Origin: Lamellibrachia columna
Taxonomy: Eukaryota; Annelida; Polychaeta; Sabellida; Siboglinidae
Direction of reading: 5' to 3'
DNA length: 64,000 bases
Assembly: GCA_963662155.1 (NCBI GenBank)
Contig: OY759263.1
Coordinates: 27,179,048-27,243,047, forward strand
The position numbers and the translations under genes were made by a program. The notes beneath the pieces are model-generated. The model worked only from the letters and a program-made list of their open reading frames with translations. It had not been told where the DNA came from and did not search any database. The stretch's first letter is position 1. Each line of letters opens with the position of its first letter. Positions 25,681-61,015 of this stretch are shown one piece after another.

Positions 25681-27070
25681 TTTTAACAACGTGACATAAC
25701 TCCATAATAAATCTAATATACTTGCGTTGTTTTTAAGTCATGGCTTTATGTAATACGTTGCTCTAGGTGTACATGATTATTATCAACGACAAGACAATTA
25801 ATTCAACAAGTAAACATTCATCCGAAAGCATACGGCAGCTCGACCTTTAAAGCAGCTCGGCAACTTTACAAATGTTATGTCATACGCGCTAGCGTATGTG
25901 CTAGGTTACCTGTATGCTGCATTCTTGCTCTTTACAAAATGTCTCATTACGTGTCTTGTAAAATGTAACGATTGTTGCCAGTTCGAATATCATGCGCTAT
26001 GTACAACACTTTGACGATAATAAGAAAGCGATTTTTCCATACACCTATAATATAGCAATGTCCGTGCTTGGTTCGACGTCGTCAGGGCACACATGCCGCT
26101 GCACATGTCTCTGTTCTACGTTACGAGACTAGCTCGGTGATAAAGTAGGTAGAAGTGTTCTCTGTTGTCGTTTCGACCGATGCATCAGAATGGAAATATG
26201 GTTGCCGTTATGGCTGTGGTCTGCAATGGGAAAACGATGTTGCAACTATCCATCACACGCATATACCATGTTAAATAACTTATACAAGAGGAACGAAACA
26301 CAATAATATACGCACGATTTCTTTAACTACAACGTTATATTAAGAACACAAAATCTGCCTAAATGAAAATCTTCAACCAAAGTATTTAAAAGAAATAGCA
26401 CAATGGGTGACCAAAATATTCTAGGTGGATTCAGCTTTCAAACGTTAGTAATATCATGATGGCAGCGAAAATAAATGGAGACTGGGCGAGCATTAGGCAA
26501 GACTCATTGTGAACGGTGAGCACCGAGAGGCCACTAATGCATGAAAAGAGTAGATGAGCAAGTAAAGACGACAAGGGAAAGGCGTGGTAGCGAGTGCAAG
26601 TGCAAGATCATATATTGGGTGACGTTCGCCGGGAGAGGCCTAGCTACGCCCACAATTGTACGAGCATAGCTGATAAAGAATTGGCATATTGTTTCATGTG
26701 CGACCGCAGGATTAAAAGGAAGGATGTGTGTACTATCTTTGTGGCATAAGGTGATGTGTCAATACAATTATGGAAACCGGCGCGAAACTTGTAATTGTAT
26801 GTAGCGCTACTTTAGCCAAGCAAAAACACACCGGCACGACGACACGCTTGTCGTTCGGAAATTGTCGTGTATATATTTACAGCCAAGAAAGTTCGGGGGA
26901 CCCACCGATTCTCCAATATCCGCATCTACCCTTTAACGTGGTTGCAACATCTGAAATGCTCAGCATTTGTTACGCACGCACGCCACACGCGCACACATGC
27001 ACACAAACCCTTGCAGTAGGCGTATCACGTCAATTATTCAGTGTTACGTAGAGTGACTTTCAACCTACCT
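25681..27070. other. Spacer between genes B and C
   Basis: No convincing exon, element or large repeat is visible in this stretch on either strand. Confidence 0.6.
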
Positions 27071-27076
27071 CTGGAT

Positions 27077-40144
<13,068 letters not shown>

Positions 40145-40570
40145 CACCGATCAGACTGCGCACGCGCCGCAAGACGGGTAGAACCTGCAGAGAGACGAAG
40201 GCGACATCAAGTCTAAGGCGCTCTGTTTCGGTGGCTTAGCTGCGTCAAACTGCACAACCATTGCACAATCATCCCTGGTGCTGCTCGGTTCGGGTTTCCG
40301 GTTTTCATCGCGAAACCGACGCAACTCAAACCTGAGGTCAGCGTGGCTAATCGGGTAGGAGAAACCTGACAGATATATCTGATTAATCCAGCGTGGCACG
40401 ACGCACTCATGTTTGTTATCGTCGCCAGAACGTGGGCAGTTAGTCTGCGAGATAACTGGAAAGCTGAGAGGTCAACGTTGTGAGGACGAAGATGAAGAGA
40501 CAGATTTGATGTGAGGGTAAACAAACCGTCGTGGATAGGGTGAAACATAAAGGATTTGAGGGGGGAAGAG

Positions 40571-41312
40571 GTAGGGGAGACCGGGATTAGTTGCTGCAAT
40601 TTTCAGTTAAAGTCACGTTTTGTGAAAAGTATGTTATATGTATTATTTATGTCAACGTATACATTAAATTTATTTATATTACCATTATATTACTATACCA
40701 TTGATATCCCATATTGTAGTTAGGTAGATATGTGAAGTTTCCCAGGCGCGGTCAACTGTAACAACTAGCCCCGTAAGCGGGGCAACTTGTTACATCATAC
40801 GGGGCACGTTGTTACATGTAGTGGTTAAGTAAATGTTGTTCTTTTCGTCATTGTCAGCACACAACTGGCTGGCTGAGCCATCGGCATGAGCCGCCCTAGC
40901 GTTGTTACAAGTGTAACAACTTTCCCCAATACAACTGTAACAACTTGCCCCAAACACAATTTTTGCAGTTAAACGCACGTGGACAATAACAAATCCTAAA
41001 TTTCAATTAAACTTCTACTTGGAATAACCACGTATACTATAATAGTAAAAATTTTCAAGTTTCATTCATGAAACATAAGAAGTGGCTGAGTGAGATGATA
41101 TTATATGGGCATCCCCAAAAACGTCTTAGGTGGTTAAAAAGTTATTTTTATCCACATCTTGTTAATTTTGTCTTCTCAACTCCAGACTTTTTCGACAATG
41201 TGTCTGCTGGTGGACTTCCAACCAACTACTCTCGATGTGTACTATGCTTTTTTTTGTAAAATACTTCTGTAACAACTTGCCCCTGTATACAACTAGTCCC
41301 GGTCTCCCCTAC
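40571..41312. mobile_element. Inverted-repeat DNA element (MITE-like)
   Basis: Left end gtaggggagaccgggattag and right end, read on the other strand, gtaggggagaccgggactag. The interior has repeated words like ggggcaacttgttaca (40745-40950, and tgtaacaacttgcccc near 41268). About 742 bases with no transposase. It lies just upstream of the gene C start codon (40144). No target duplication could be fixed. Confidence 0.65.
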
Positions 41313-41620
41313 TCGGAGGAGACGGCACAAAGCAGGGTGGTTAGTATATTTGGCATACAGGTGACTGCTATGAAAGAATATGACTGTATTCTTGGATATA
41401 ACCAGTGATGGAGAAAACAAATAAACAAGATAAGAGTTGGTGCGCAGCCGGTGAAAAGAGTGGATAATGTGACGTGTTCTGGTAATGGTAATGGTGGGTC
41501 CATTCAAATTGCAGGAATAGGCGGGACAGCAGCCATTGTGAACTACAAACAGTTGGTAGGCACTCTGTATCAGTGTTTAACGCCATAAAATATCCAGATA
41601 TAGGCAATTCAGAGGCGCTT

Positions 41621-42216
41621 GCATACATACACCCCATGCAGTTGTTACGATGCATACATACACCCCATGCAGTTGTTACGATGCATACATACACCCCATG
41701 CAGTTGTTACGATGCATACATACACCCCATGCAGTTGTTACGATGCATACATACACCCCATGCAGTTGTTACGAAGCATACATACACCCCATGCAGTTGT
41801 TACGATGCATACATACACCCCATGCAGTTGTTACGATGCATACATACACCCCATGCAGTTGTTACGATGCATACATACACCCCATGCAGTTGTTACGATG
41901 CATACATACACCCCATGCAGTTGTTACGATGCATACATACACCCCATGCAGTTGTTACGATGCATACATACACCCCATGCAGTTGTTACGATGCATACAT
42001 ACACCCCATGCAGTTGTTACGATGCCTACATACACCCCATGCAGTTGTTACGATGCATACATACACCCCATGCAGTTGTTACGATGCATACATACACCCC
42101 ATGCAGTTGTTACGATGCATACACACACCCCATGCAGTTGTTACGATGCATACATACACCCCATACAGTTGTTACGATGCATACATACACTCCATGCAGT
42201 TGTTACGATGCATACA
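41621..42216. repeat. 31-bp minisatellite, about 19 copies
   Basis: Unit catacatacaccccatgcag ttgttacgatg, highly homogeneous. The period of 31 makes all three plus frames open in rotation, giving false proteins. Confidence 0.97.
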
Positions 42217-42803
42217 GGTGACTAGTAGGTCGATGAAAAATAAACGCAAATAAATTACTCATTATTAAAGGTGGACAATTTAGAGGCAATATACATACAG
42301 TTCATAACATTCTTGAGTAAGTCAACTTGTGAGCAGATTACCTGTATCCACAGCAAGTGTTGATCCAGCGAGTGTGGTCCTTACCCTATACAACACCGCC
42401 TCGTCCAACAGCGACAACTGATCTAGTTCTTTGGCAGCCCCACTGCACAGAACGCATGAACTGGAAGATTAGAACATCGACGGCCGTTACTCATATCTTC
42501 GTGGCTATTTGTGTTGCAAAGTGGGGCCACGTCGTCGCTGTTTGAAATATGAACCGTTCAGGGCCGACCAGTTGATTGCAACAATGTGTGCTACCGACGC
42601 TTTGGACAACAAATAACTTAGTAATACATTTAATACGCTCAATATTCGTAGTGTTCAAGTTGAAGCCGATTTAATTAGGTTGCAATCATTAGAATTAATA
42701 TAGTGGTGCAGCTGATGTATTTGTTTCCCAAGACGATAACAAGAATACCACGTTTATTTTACAGTTGTATTAATTATTTAGATTAGAACTAAAAATGCAC
42801 GAC

Positions 42804-43355
42804 GATGATTATGGTGAGAGCATGGTGATTATGGTGAGAATGAGCATGATGATTATTGTGAGAATGAGCATGATGATTATGGTGAGAATGAGCATGATGA
42901 TTATGGTGAGAATGAGCATGATGATTATGGTGAGAATGAGCATGATGATTATGGTGAGAATGAGCATGATGATTATGGTGAGAATGAGCATGATGATTAT
43001 GGTGATAATGAGCATGATGATTATGGTGAGAATTAGCATGATGATTATGGTGAGAATGAGCATGATGATTATGGTGAGAATTAGCATGATGATTATGGTG
43101 AGAATGAGCATGATGATTATGGTGAGAATGAGCATGATGATTATGGTGAGAATGAGCATGATGATTATGGTGAGAATGAGGATGATGATTATGGTGAGAA
43201 TGAGCATGATGATTATGGTGAGAATGAGCATGATGATTATGGTGAGAATGAGCATGATGATTATGGTGAGAATTAGCATGATGATTATGGTGAGAATGAG
43301 CATGATGATTATGGTGAGAATGAGCATGATGATTATGGTGAGAATGAGGATGATG
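42804..43355. repeat. 24-bp minisatellite, about 23 copies
   Basis: Unit gatgattatggtgagaatga gcat, with gaattagc and gataatgagc variants. Frames through it are open because 24 is divisible by three. Confidence 0.97.
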
Positions 43356-43359
43356 GAGC

Positions 43360-45159
43360 CGACAATGATATGTAATGTAAGTGTTGTAATGTAAGTGTTG
43401 ATAATAATGGTGACAATGACAAATTATGTATTTCTCTCTAAACGACTGGAGTGTGTTTGCTGCTGACGAATCGATGGCGCCACCTACCGCACTCAGATAA
43501 AACTAACTGGATTCCAGATAAAATGGCGATTCAAGCAAATCTGCGTCGGACGATCGGTGGTATTAGCATGTACTTGCTGTTTTTGTCGGCGCTAGAATTG
43601 TATCTGGAAGTACGACGAGATGGGATATAAAATACTACAAAGTATGTAATTAAACGCTTGGACGCGCATAGCTAGTTAATAAAGTTGTTTTTAATTTTAA
43701 ATCATATAAAGAAATTGCATATCCGTCCTAAATCCTCAGCGGTCACTCGCCCTGATTATCGCTCCCGCTCCTCCCTGTTCACGCGAAATGGTGCTTATCG
43801 ATTCTGGTTTCTGCACACGAGGATTGAGGCGACATGGAAGCCATAGTATTCTTATTATTATACGTTGGCAAACTAATGCTAATGTTATCTAAAAATGATT
43901 TGTCAACAAAGCGACCGAATGACACTGTACACATTGGCGTTTCTTATAACTGATATGACGCTTGCATCAAAGTGCGAATGCAACTCGATTTGACATATTC
44001 CTCGCAGTCACAAAATACTAAAATTCTTATTGGCTTAATAACTAAGTTTGTGATTAGCTTGCAATGTTTAACAATGTAACGCCTGATGTTTTTTCTCAGA
44101 ATTAATCTAAATATCGCCTGTCAATGGATACTGCTCGGAATTTCATCTGCTTGAAATTAGGTAATTCGTTTATCAAAGATATACATTCTGCGACGAGGAT
44201 AAATCCCGATCATTTGACAATAAAGGTTAAATATTTCGGAACATATAACAACTTACTGTAGCGTAGTTTCAGTCTCAACGCCGCAGCATCGTCAGTTTAT
44301 CAAATCTATAAAAATGATGACGTCACCTATCCCATCGTCCAAAGCAACGTGCGGCGTTGCTGTCTGGCCGCGCACTTTTCCGCGCAAATTCAAAAAGGAC
44401 GTTATTCCACTGGGTGCGATATTATTAAGCCTCCTTGGATACTGTTGCTAAGTTGCACAAACAATCGATTTTTGAGTGACGTCATAATATCACTAAGTTG
44501 GCGGGAACGCAATTTTGACTGGGGGAATGCATGGGTGTCAACATATGCTCATGGAAAGGCGGGGACGTGTCCATGGAAAAGCCGGAAACATTCGAGAAAA
44601 GCGGAAAACAAACTCCTCTATACTGAACTGTCGACGATATTTTTAGTGGACTCAGACGTGTAGCTTTTGCGGGTCGCCATTTTTATGCGCCGTTCTCGCT
44701 TGCAGCGAAACCATGCGCGAGATAATGTGAACTCACTTGATACCATAGTAATAATATGTGCCTCGAACGGCCTCGTGTGCATCAAATAGATCGATTTTAC
44801 CATAGCAAAATGTACAATTATGAAAATTATAAAACCGGTAAATGTCGTCAAAAAAAGAAAAGGCTGGACCGAGGCGAAAAAGCGGTATTTCCAGCCCGAA
44901 AGCGCCAATGTTGACATCTGTGAAATTGCTCCAATAGCTTGTGTCCGTTATGGCGCCTAGTGTCTCGTGTTCAGTTCAGTCATTGCCACCTCTGGTAATT
45001 CGCATGATCAGCTGGCTCCAGCCATCTCGATCCTGGTTTTATTTCCTCCAATCCTGAAAACGGTCTCCCAGTCCTATTCCCGTGTTATCCTCATATTATT
45101 TTCGGCATGTAAATTGAAAAAGTTATATTTTGAAATATTGATACGGTACAGCACTGTAC
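43360..45159. other. Spacer between genes C and D, no gene recognised
   Basis: One short plus-strand stretch at 43523-43609 could encode MAIQANLRRTIGGISMYLLF followed by LSALELYLE and a GT, resembling a signal or membrane-anchor exon, but nothing downstream joins to it. The remainder shows nothing. Confidence 0.5.
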
Positions 45160-45310
45160 GCAAACTCATATAGCCCTTACGACCGCTGAAATCGCTTTAC
45201 ACTTCACCTCCTTGCAGACATAGTCATTCCAGCGCCAACTCAACATATCTTGGAAGCATTCAGCCATGCAATTCCACCACTATATGTAGCGAGGTATTGA
45301 TTTTACAGCC
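45160..45310 (+). repeat. Dispersed repeat, copy 3
   Basis: Shares gctttacacttcacctcctt, gcagacatagtcattcca and ggaagcattcagccatgc with the copies at 25415-25680 and 33265-33445, with more divergence. Confidence 0.6.
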
Positions 45311-45927
45311 GATTGAACTGGGACAACGTGAGGTGAACGACGTTGCCCAGTTTCGAACGATTGCAAAATGGTTCCTACCCCGCTGCTCCCAGTAAAAAGC
45401 CTGACGCATATTTATTTAGTTGGATACAATGAAGCAATGAGTGAAATGGAATATGAGCAGAAACTGCGGCTCGTTTAGTTTAGTAATTGTATCAATTGTA
45501 TAAGGCTACGGAGTACTGGATTGCGTGGTCAAATACATCGTGATAGCTACTTCGTTAATGACCAGGAAGATTGTTTAAAATATCACCTTAGCATATATAT
45601 CAACGTTCAGTCAATCATAAAACTCCATCCTCGGTTTATTTAGCTCATCGCAAATCAACTGACAGTCTAAGTAATATGTTCAAGTAATATGCGCGGTTTA
45701 AGAAAGTTTAATAAAAGAGTGCGTCTCTTTGCTAAACTTGTCGGAGTAATTGACATTGCTCGTTAGATCGAGTAACTTGCGTAGGTATGATTAGTCCTAT
45801 GCTGTAGAATATGGACACGAACTCAATTTTGCACTTCCTCGCCGAATTGTGATTGGACCCGGTAAAAAATAACTGAATGCGCTGTCCGATGATTTCACCA
45901 AACATGAATAACAAATTGACACAAACG

Positions 45928-47070
45928 AGCTGGCATGTCGTAGTGGATACTAGAGCTGGCATGTCGTAGTGGATACTGGAGCTGGCATGTCGTAGTGGAT
46001 ACTGGAGCTAGCATGTCGTAGTGGATACTAGAGCTGGCATGTCGTAGTGGATACTGGAGCTGGCTTGTCGTAGTGGATACTAGAGCTGACATGTCGTAGT
46101 GGATACTAGAGCTGGCATGTCGTAGTGGATACTGGAGCTGGCATGTCGTAGTGGATACTGGAGCTGGCATGTCGTAGTGGATACTAGAGCTGGCATGTCG
46201 TAGTGGATACTAGAGCTGGCATGTCGTAGTGGATACTAGAGCTGGCATGTCGTAGTGGATACTAGAGCTGGCATGTCGTAGTGGATACTGGAGCTGGCAT
46301 GTCGTAGTGGATACTGGAGCTGGCATGTCGTAGTGGATACTAGAGCTGGCATGTCGTAGTGGATACTGGAGCTAGCATGTCGTAGTGGATACTAGAGCTG
46401 GCATGTCGTAGTGGATACTAGACCTGGCATGTCGTAGTGGATACTAGACCTGGCATGTCGTAGTGGATACTAGACCTGGCATGTCGTAGTGGATACTAGA
46501 GCTGGCATGTCGTAGTGGATAATGGAGCTAGCATGTCGTAGTGGATACTAGAACTGGCATGTCGTAGTGGATACTAGACCTGGCATGTCGTAGTGGATAC
46601 TAGACCTGGCATGTCGTAGTGGATACTAGACCTGGCATGTTGTAGTGGATACTAGACCTGGCATGTCGTAGTGGATACTAGACCTGGCATGTCGTAGTGG
46701 ATACTAGACCTGACATGTCGTAGTGGATACTAGACCTGGCATGTCGTAGTGGATACTAGACCTGGCATGTCGTAGTGGATACTAGACCTGGCATGTCGTA
46801 GTGGATACTAGACCTGGCATGTCGTAGTGGATACTAGAGCTGGCATGTCGTAGTGGATACTGGAGCTAGCATGTCGTAGTGGATACTAGAGCTGGCATGT
46901 CGTAGTGGATACTAGACCTGGCATGTCGTAGTGGATACTAGACCTGGCATGTCGTAGTGGATACTAGAGCTGGCATGTCGTAGTGGATACTGGAGCTAGC
47001 ATGTCGTAGTGGATACTAGAGCTGACATGTCGTAGTGGATACTAGAGCTGGCATGTCGTAGTGGATACCA
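45928..47070. repeat. 26-bp minisatellite, about 44 copies
   Basis: Unit ctggcatgtcgtagtggata ctagag. Variants (ctggag, ctagac) occur in blocks: the tagacc form dominates about 46410-46830, implying expansion of sub-blocks. Spacer between genes C and D. Confidence 0.97.
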
Positions 47071-47542
47071 GATCGGTTCGATTGTTCGATAAATGATTCG
47101 AATTGAGGAGGAACCAAGAAATGATAGAAGTTAGTATTTTGATTTATGATGGCGCCATATTTCAGTTCAATTGGCGTAGTTTCATGTGTCATTTCAGTTG
47201 TTGTGGTTTGCTGGGCACTCAGTTGACGGACAGTCAGTAGGTGCGTCTAGCGCAGGCACTGAATGCACTTATAAAATGTTACTCATGACTGGTGAATTAG
47301 AATGAACGTCTCCGGGTGTCTACCCAGTTTCTATGTAAATATCCAGGTTTCGTCACAATGGAACCAACCCCTTGGAACAAGGCGGTTGTGAGTGCGACAA
47401 ATGGTGGCGCCACCTCTCGTAGCCTTGTTACTCGAGGATAACCTATCGGGTGCACATCGCGTTAGGGGCCGTTCAAAATGTTCAACATTTATCTATTTGC
47501 ACAAAACGTACTAATTATCATACTCCCCCGTACTCAAATTAG

Positions 47543-47716
47543 GAGAAGTTTGGCGGCTAGAGGTGGTCTTTTTCACAGTTAGGTCAGAAACTTTAATTTT
47601 GCTTTATTTTACCAGGTCATTTTAAACGATGATTTTCCCTTGCCATCTCGCGGACCCCCTGGGAGCTATCTGCGCCCCCCCCCCCGTGGACCGAAGACCC
47701 CCGGTTGAGAAACGCT
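47543..47716 (+). mobile_element. Solo right end of a hAT-like element
   Basis: About 170 bases match the right end of the element at 62830-63561 (from agaagtttggcggcta to ccccggttgagaaacgct). No left end is visible; the sequence passes directly into CACG/CACA simple repeat. Confidence 0.6.
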
Positions 47717-47719
47717 CAC

Positions 47720-49834
47720 GCACACGCACACGCACATGCACACGTGTAGAACCAATGGCGCATTTAGGTTGCCATTGGGACATTGTGATAAGATTTTTGT
47801 GTGGATAACCTGTTGCGCCACCACACGGTAACATGGCAAACTAATGCCTCTTTGCCATCCTGGATCCAAAATGGGTCATTCTTCAGTAAATATGCAGAGG
47901 CGGGCACGAATATTAAACAAATAAAGTTGCAATGTTCACTTCTATCCTGTTTTTGTTTTATTATGTATTTTGTAGGACATAAAATTATCTCCTTACAGGA
48001 AATATGAATGGCTGCGCTTATAGAAGCCGAACATCCGAAGAAAGGGAGGGTGGGGTGAAAGCTGTGTGAACTTAGTTATGACGACGGTGGAATGGTGCAA
48101 TTGTTATAGATAATATCCTGGTGTAAACTACTGGGATAGGCTACAGATAGGTTCGAAACATTGTAACTGAAATAAGTTTGTCTAATATAATTATTAACAC
48201 AATGAGGTATATATACGTAGCCTATCTCATGTAGTGGTGCACAAAATTGTAGTTTTTATTTTAGCCAGTTCTTTGTCAAAACGTTACTTACCAAATTGCA
48301 TTTAATCACACGTGTAACTGAATAACCTTCAAGCATCTTTTTCCTAACTCAGTATGCCTACTTTTGAAAAAGAAAGGATATATACATCATAATTACATCG
48401 TAAATACTAGCTTAAACTTTAGTGGATTGAAATCGTAGTGTTAGTAACGGAGCCAACATTTCCACTGGAATTGAATTGAAACGCTGATTAATGCGCATTG
48501 TCGGCCTTCCCGGTCGAATTCAAAACAATACCGGGTGATTTCAAAGTGTACCATTACTTTTTGCTATAACATCCAAATACCCAGTTGATATTACATGAAC
48601 GGAGCCGAGCCTGTCAACATAAAACGTCGTGGGGCATAGACAGAGGCGGCCAATAACTATTTTAAAAGCGGGAACTGTTCTCTTACGTCGTCGTTGCTAG
48701 ACTAAACATTGACGTGTATACGTTCTGACGTCTGGTTATTACTCGAATGTTTCCAGTTAATAATCTTACAAAGATTACCAACGGACCGGAGTCGAAACAA
48801 AACAAAGGGACGGGCAGTTTGTCGATTTTAAGATCATTTATTTATTTTGTGAGGGATACTAGACGCAAATACATCAATGTTAGGATTGGCTGTGTTAGCG
48901 TAATGGGATACTTGATAATGTGATACGTGATAATGTGATACGTGATAATGTGATAATAACTTCAAAGTCTTCGAGTAAGGCGTCCACTGCGTCCATTTTG
49001 CGAACACTGGTAGGAACGGTGACGTTTTGTGGATGCTTCACGTTGCTTCCTTCTTATTCGTCAGGTTTACAGTAGGTCTTTATTATAAAGTGATGACCTA
49101 TTCGCAGATTTGTTGACTCGTGTCACAGGGGTTGACATCTGCGACTTGACTTGGATGTCAGATATATTAATCGAGACTTCACTTGGACGTCATTGACTTG
49201 AGATTTGACTTGACATGCTAGTTTGTGACTTGCCAAACTTGTCTGCCTATTCGCTTGCTAAAACACGGCAAGATATATTTATTCTAGGACGACTGTCGCG
49301 ATGGTATCGGTGCATTCAAACCCATAAACTTATAGAACGACCTGATTGCGCAAGACATATGAACAGTTATCGGTCGATCGAGACCATCAAATAAACACAG
49401 CGAGTAAATGTGTGAAAAATGGACATTCACGATGAAACGATTCGATCTAGCTTAACTTTGCACAGATTGTGCTAAAACATGCGTAAATATGTTGTTTGGT
49501 TTGATATGGTTGGCATACAAGTGTACTGCGATTGCCAAGAAAACGTACTTTATTATTAAAATAAAATCAGATGATTAATAAAACATGAACGCTTGGTTAA
49601 CACTAAGAAGTATGTAAGTTCCAAAGACTGTGAAACACCGTCCTACACGGTTCAAAACGTTACTGACTAATATCCACACACAACTTTCTACATTCACTAA
49701 AACGTATAAAAACACTTCAAACATTTTTCTCACGCTATTTCTTACATTTATCATTCTGAGCTTCCAGCATCAGAGTCATCATCCTGCAAAATATAAAAAC
49801 AGTATTATTATTTTCTGTGCACATAGCCATCAAC
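47720..49834. other. Spacer, nothing recognised
   Basis: Only a small repeat of gataatgtgatacgt at about 48915-48960 stands out. No exon or element could be supported. Confidence 0.6.
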
Positions 49835-50667
49835 TAAACTACTTAACAAAAAAAGTTATATTCTCTTAAATGGCATATATGTGGGGATTGCACCCCAAGA
49901 TGTTTGGTATCAAAGGATGCAGTGATCAATTATGGATGAAATGTGTGCAACCACGCAACATTTACACCATTATCTGCATGACCAGAATGGGGTATGTACA
50001 GGAGGGGTCTGGTCCCCAAAGTGGCACTTTCACATTTTTTTTACACTAGGAATAAAACACTCTGAATGGACTTTGAAATCATTGTATTGTACCCACTACA
50101 TCAATAACGAGTGGGCCCACCAGCTGCAGCAATAAGCAACTCACATCTACGGCGCATACTGTTTACCAAGCGGTGTACACTGTTTTCAGGCAACCTGTCC
50201 CACTCTTCCACCACGAATCTACTCAGATCGGCCAGTGTACTCTGAGCATGCAGGCGCATATGTACCGCTCTGCCCAACTGATCCCATAAGTGCTCAATAT
50301 GTGCACACAACATGTTCATGTTTCGCATGAGTAATCCCATTCAATGAGGGAACTTCATGGTCCAGTGGCAGTGGTCAAAGGATCATTAACACTACCTTAA
50401 TTTTTTTTACCACGAATGAAATGATTCCTAACAAATGACTGCAGAAGTTATGAAAGTGCCACTTTGGGGACCAGACCCCCCCCCCCCCGTACATACCCCA
50501 TTCTGGTCATGCAGTTAATGGTGTAAATGCTGCATGGTTGCATTCATATATTTAATCCATAATTCATCACTGCATCCTTTGATACCAAATATCTTGGGGT
50601 GCGATCCCCACATATTATAATATATGCCATTTAAAAGAAATATAACTTTCTTTTGTTGAGTAGTTTA
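49835..50667. mobile_element. Tc1/mariner-like element with long inverted repeats
   Basis: The arms 49835-50037 and 50450-50667 are inverted copies of about 200 bases (taaactact, atggcatatat, tgtggggat, gtatcaaaggatgcagtgat, accagaatggggtatgtac, aaagtggcactttcac). TA at both outer ends fits the TA target of this superfamily. The interior carries only the end of a transposase. Confidence 0.7.
50101..50340 (-). pseudogene. Tc1-like transposase C-terminal fragment
   Basis: The minus-strand frame contains HIEHLWDQLGRAVHMR, LSRFVVEEWDRLPENSVHRL, VNSMRRRCELLIAAAGGPTR and Y, stop. This is the EEWxxIPxxxIxxLVxSMxRRCxxxIxAxGGxTRY end of Tc1-family DDE transposases, including the last catalytic residue region. 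The rest of the enzyme is missing, so the element is not autonomous. Confidence 0.8.
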
Positions 50668-51397
50668 CGTAATCATTTGTATGCTTTCATCCATTCTTTC
50701 CATTTAAAACCAGCTTTGTATTTTCAGTAAAATACACATCATCCCGACGTTCATCCCGAGTGTTTATGTCTTCTGACTTTTCTAAACTTCTCCACGTATT
50801 TCATTTATATATAACACCATTTGGTAATATATTTGATTGACTGAATAGTTTTGTTGCCTGATCGGCAAGACATATTTCAAAATTTCTTGTTCACATTTTA
50901 GAACATACTGAAAAATTATAATTCAATCTAAAACAACTAGAATAACCAAAACAGGCAGTAGCATATAGCGTCAGTATACCATTTGGTACACATTTTCAAC
51001 AAATGTGTAGCACTTAAAACATTAATGGTTTACTTAAAAATCAACTTAATTAAAAATCATCAAATCTTCTAAAGTAACATTTATAAATATTATTTACATC
51101 CAATCACAGATGACACAACACAAATTTCCTTAACACAAATAATGTACCTAGGGTATACAATCGTATACACAAGGAATTTCAAATGGAGTCCATGGACACC
51201 GCCAATGCTAGCGTTGGTGATCCTTGCTTATGGAGTCACGTGGACGTATGTCGCACGCAGGCACGCACGCACGCACACTCACACACACAAATACAAACGC
51301 ACGCACGCACGCACGCACGCACGCACACACATATGCAATGACCATGCCCATGTATTACGTTGCTGCAACGTAGATAAAACGTATTTTGAAACATAAC
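50668..51397. other. 3' flank of gene D with ACGC/CACA repeat at 51258-51330
   Basis: The stretch holds a compound ACGC/ACAC microsatellite at 51258-51330 and otherwise nothing I can assign. Confidence 0.65.

Positions 51398-61015
<9,618 letters not shown>

Noticed and set aside
41573..42253. Frames with HTYTPCSCYDAYIHPMQ repeats
   Set aside because: Rotation of the 31-bp minisatellite; no start context, splice sites or flanking homology.
42795..43394. Membrane-like frames of MMIMVRMS and LTIIIMLI repeats
   Set aside because: Product of the 24-bp satellite; the apparent hydrophobicity is due to its base composition.
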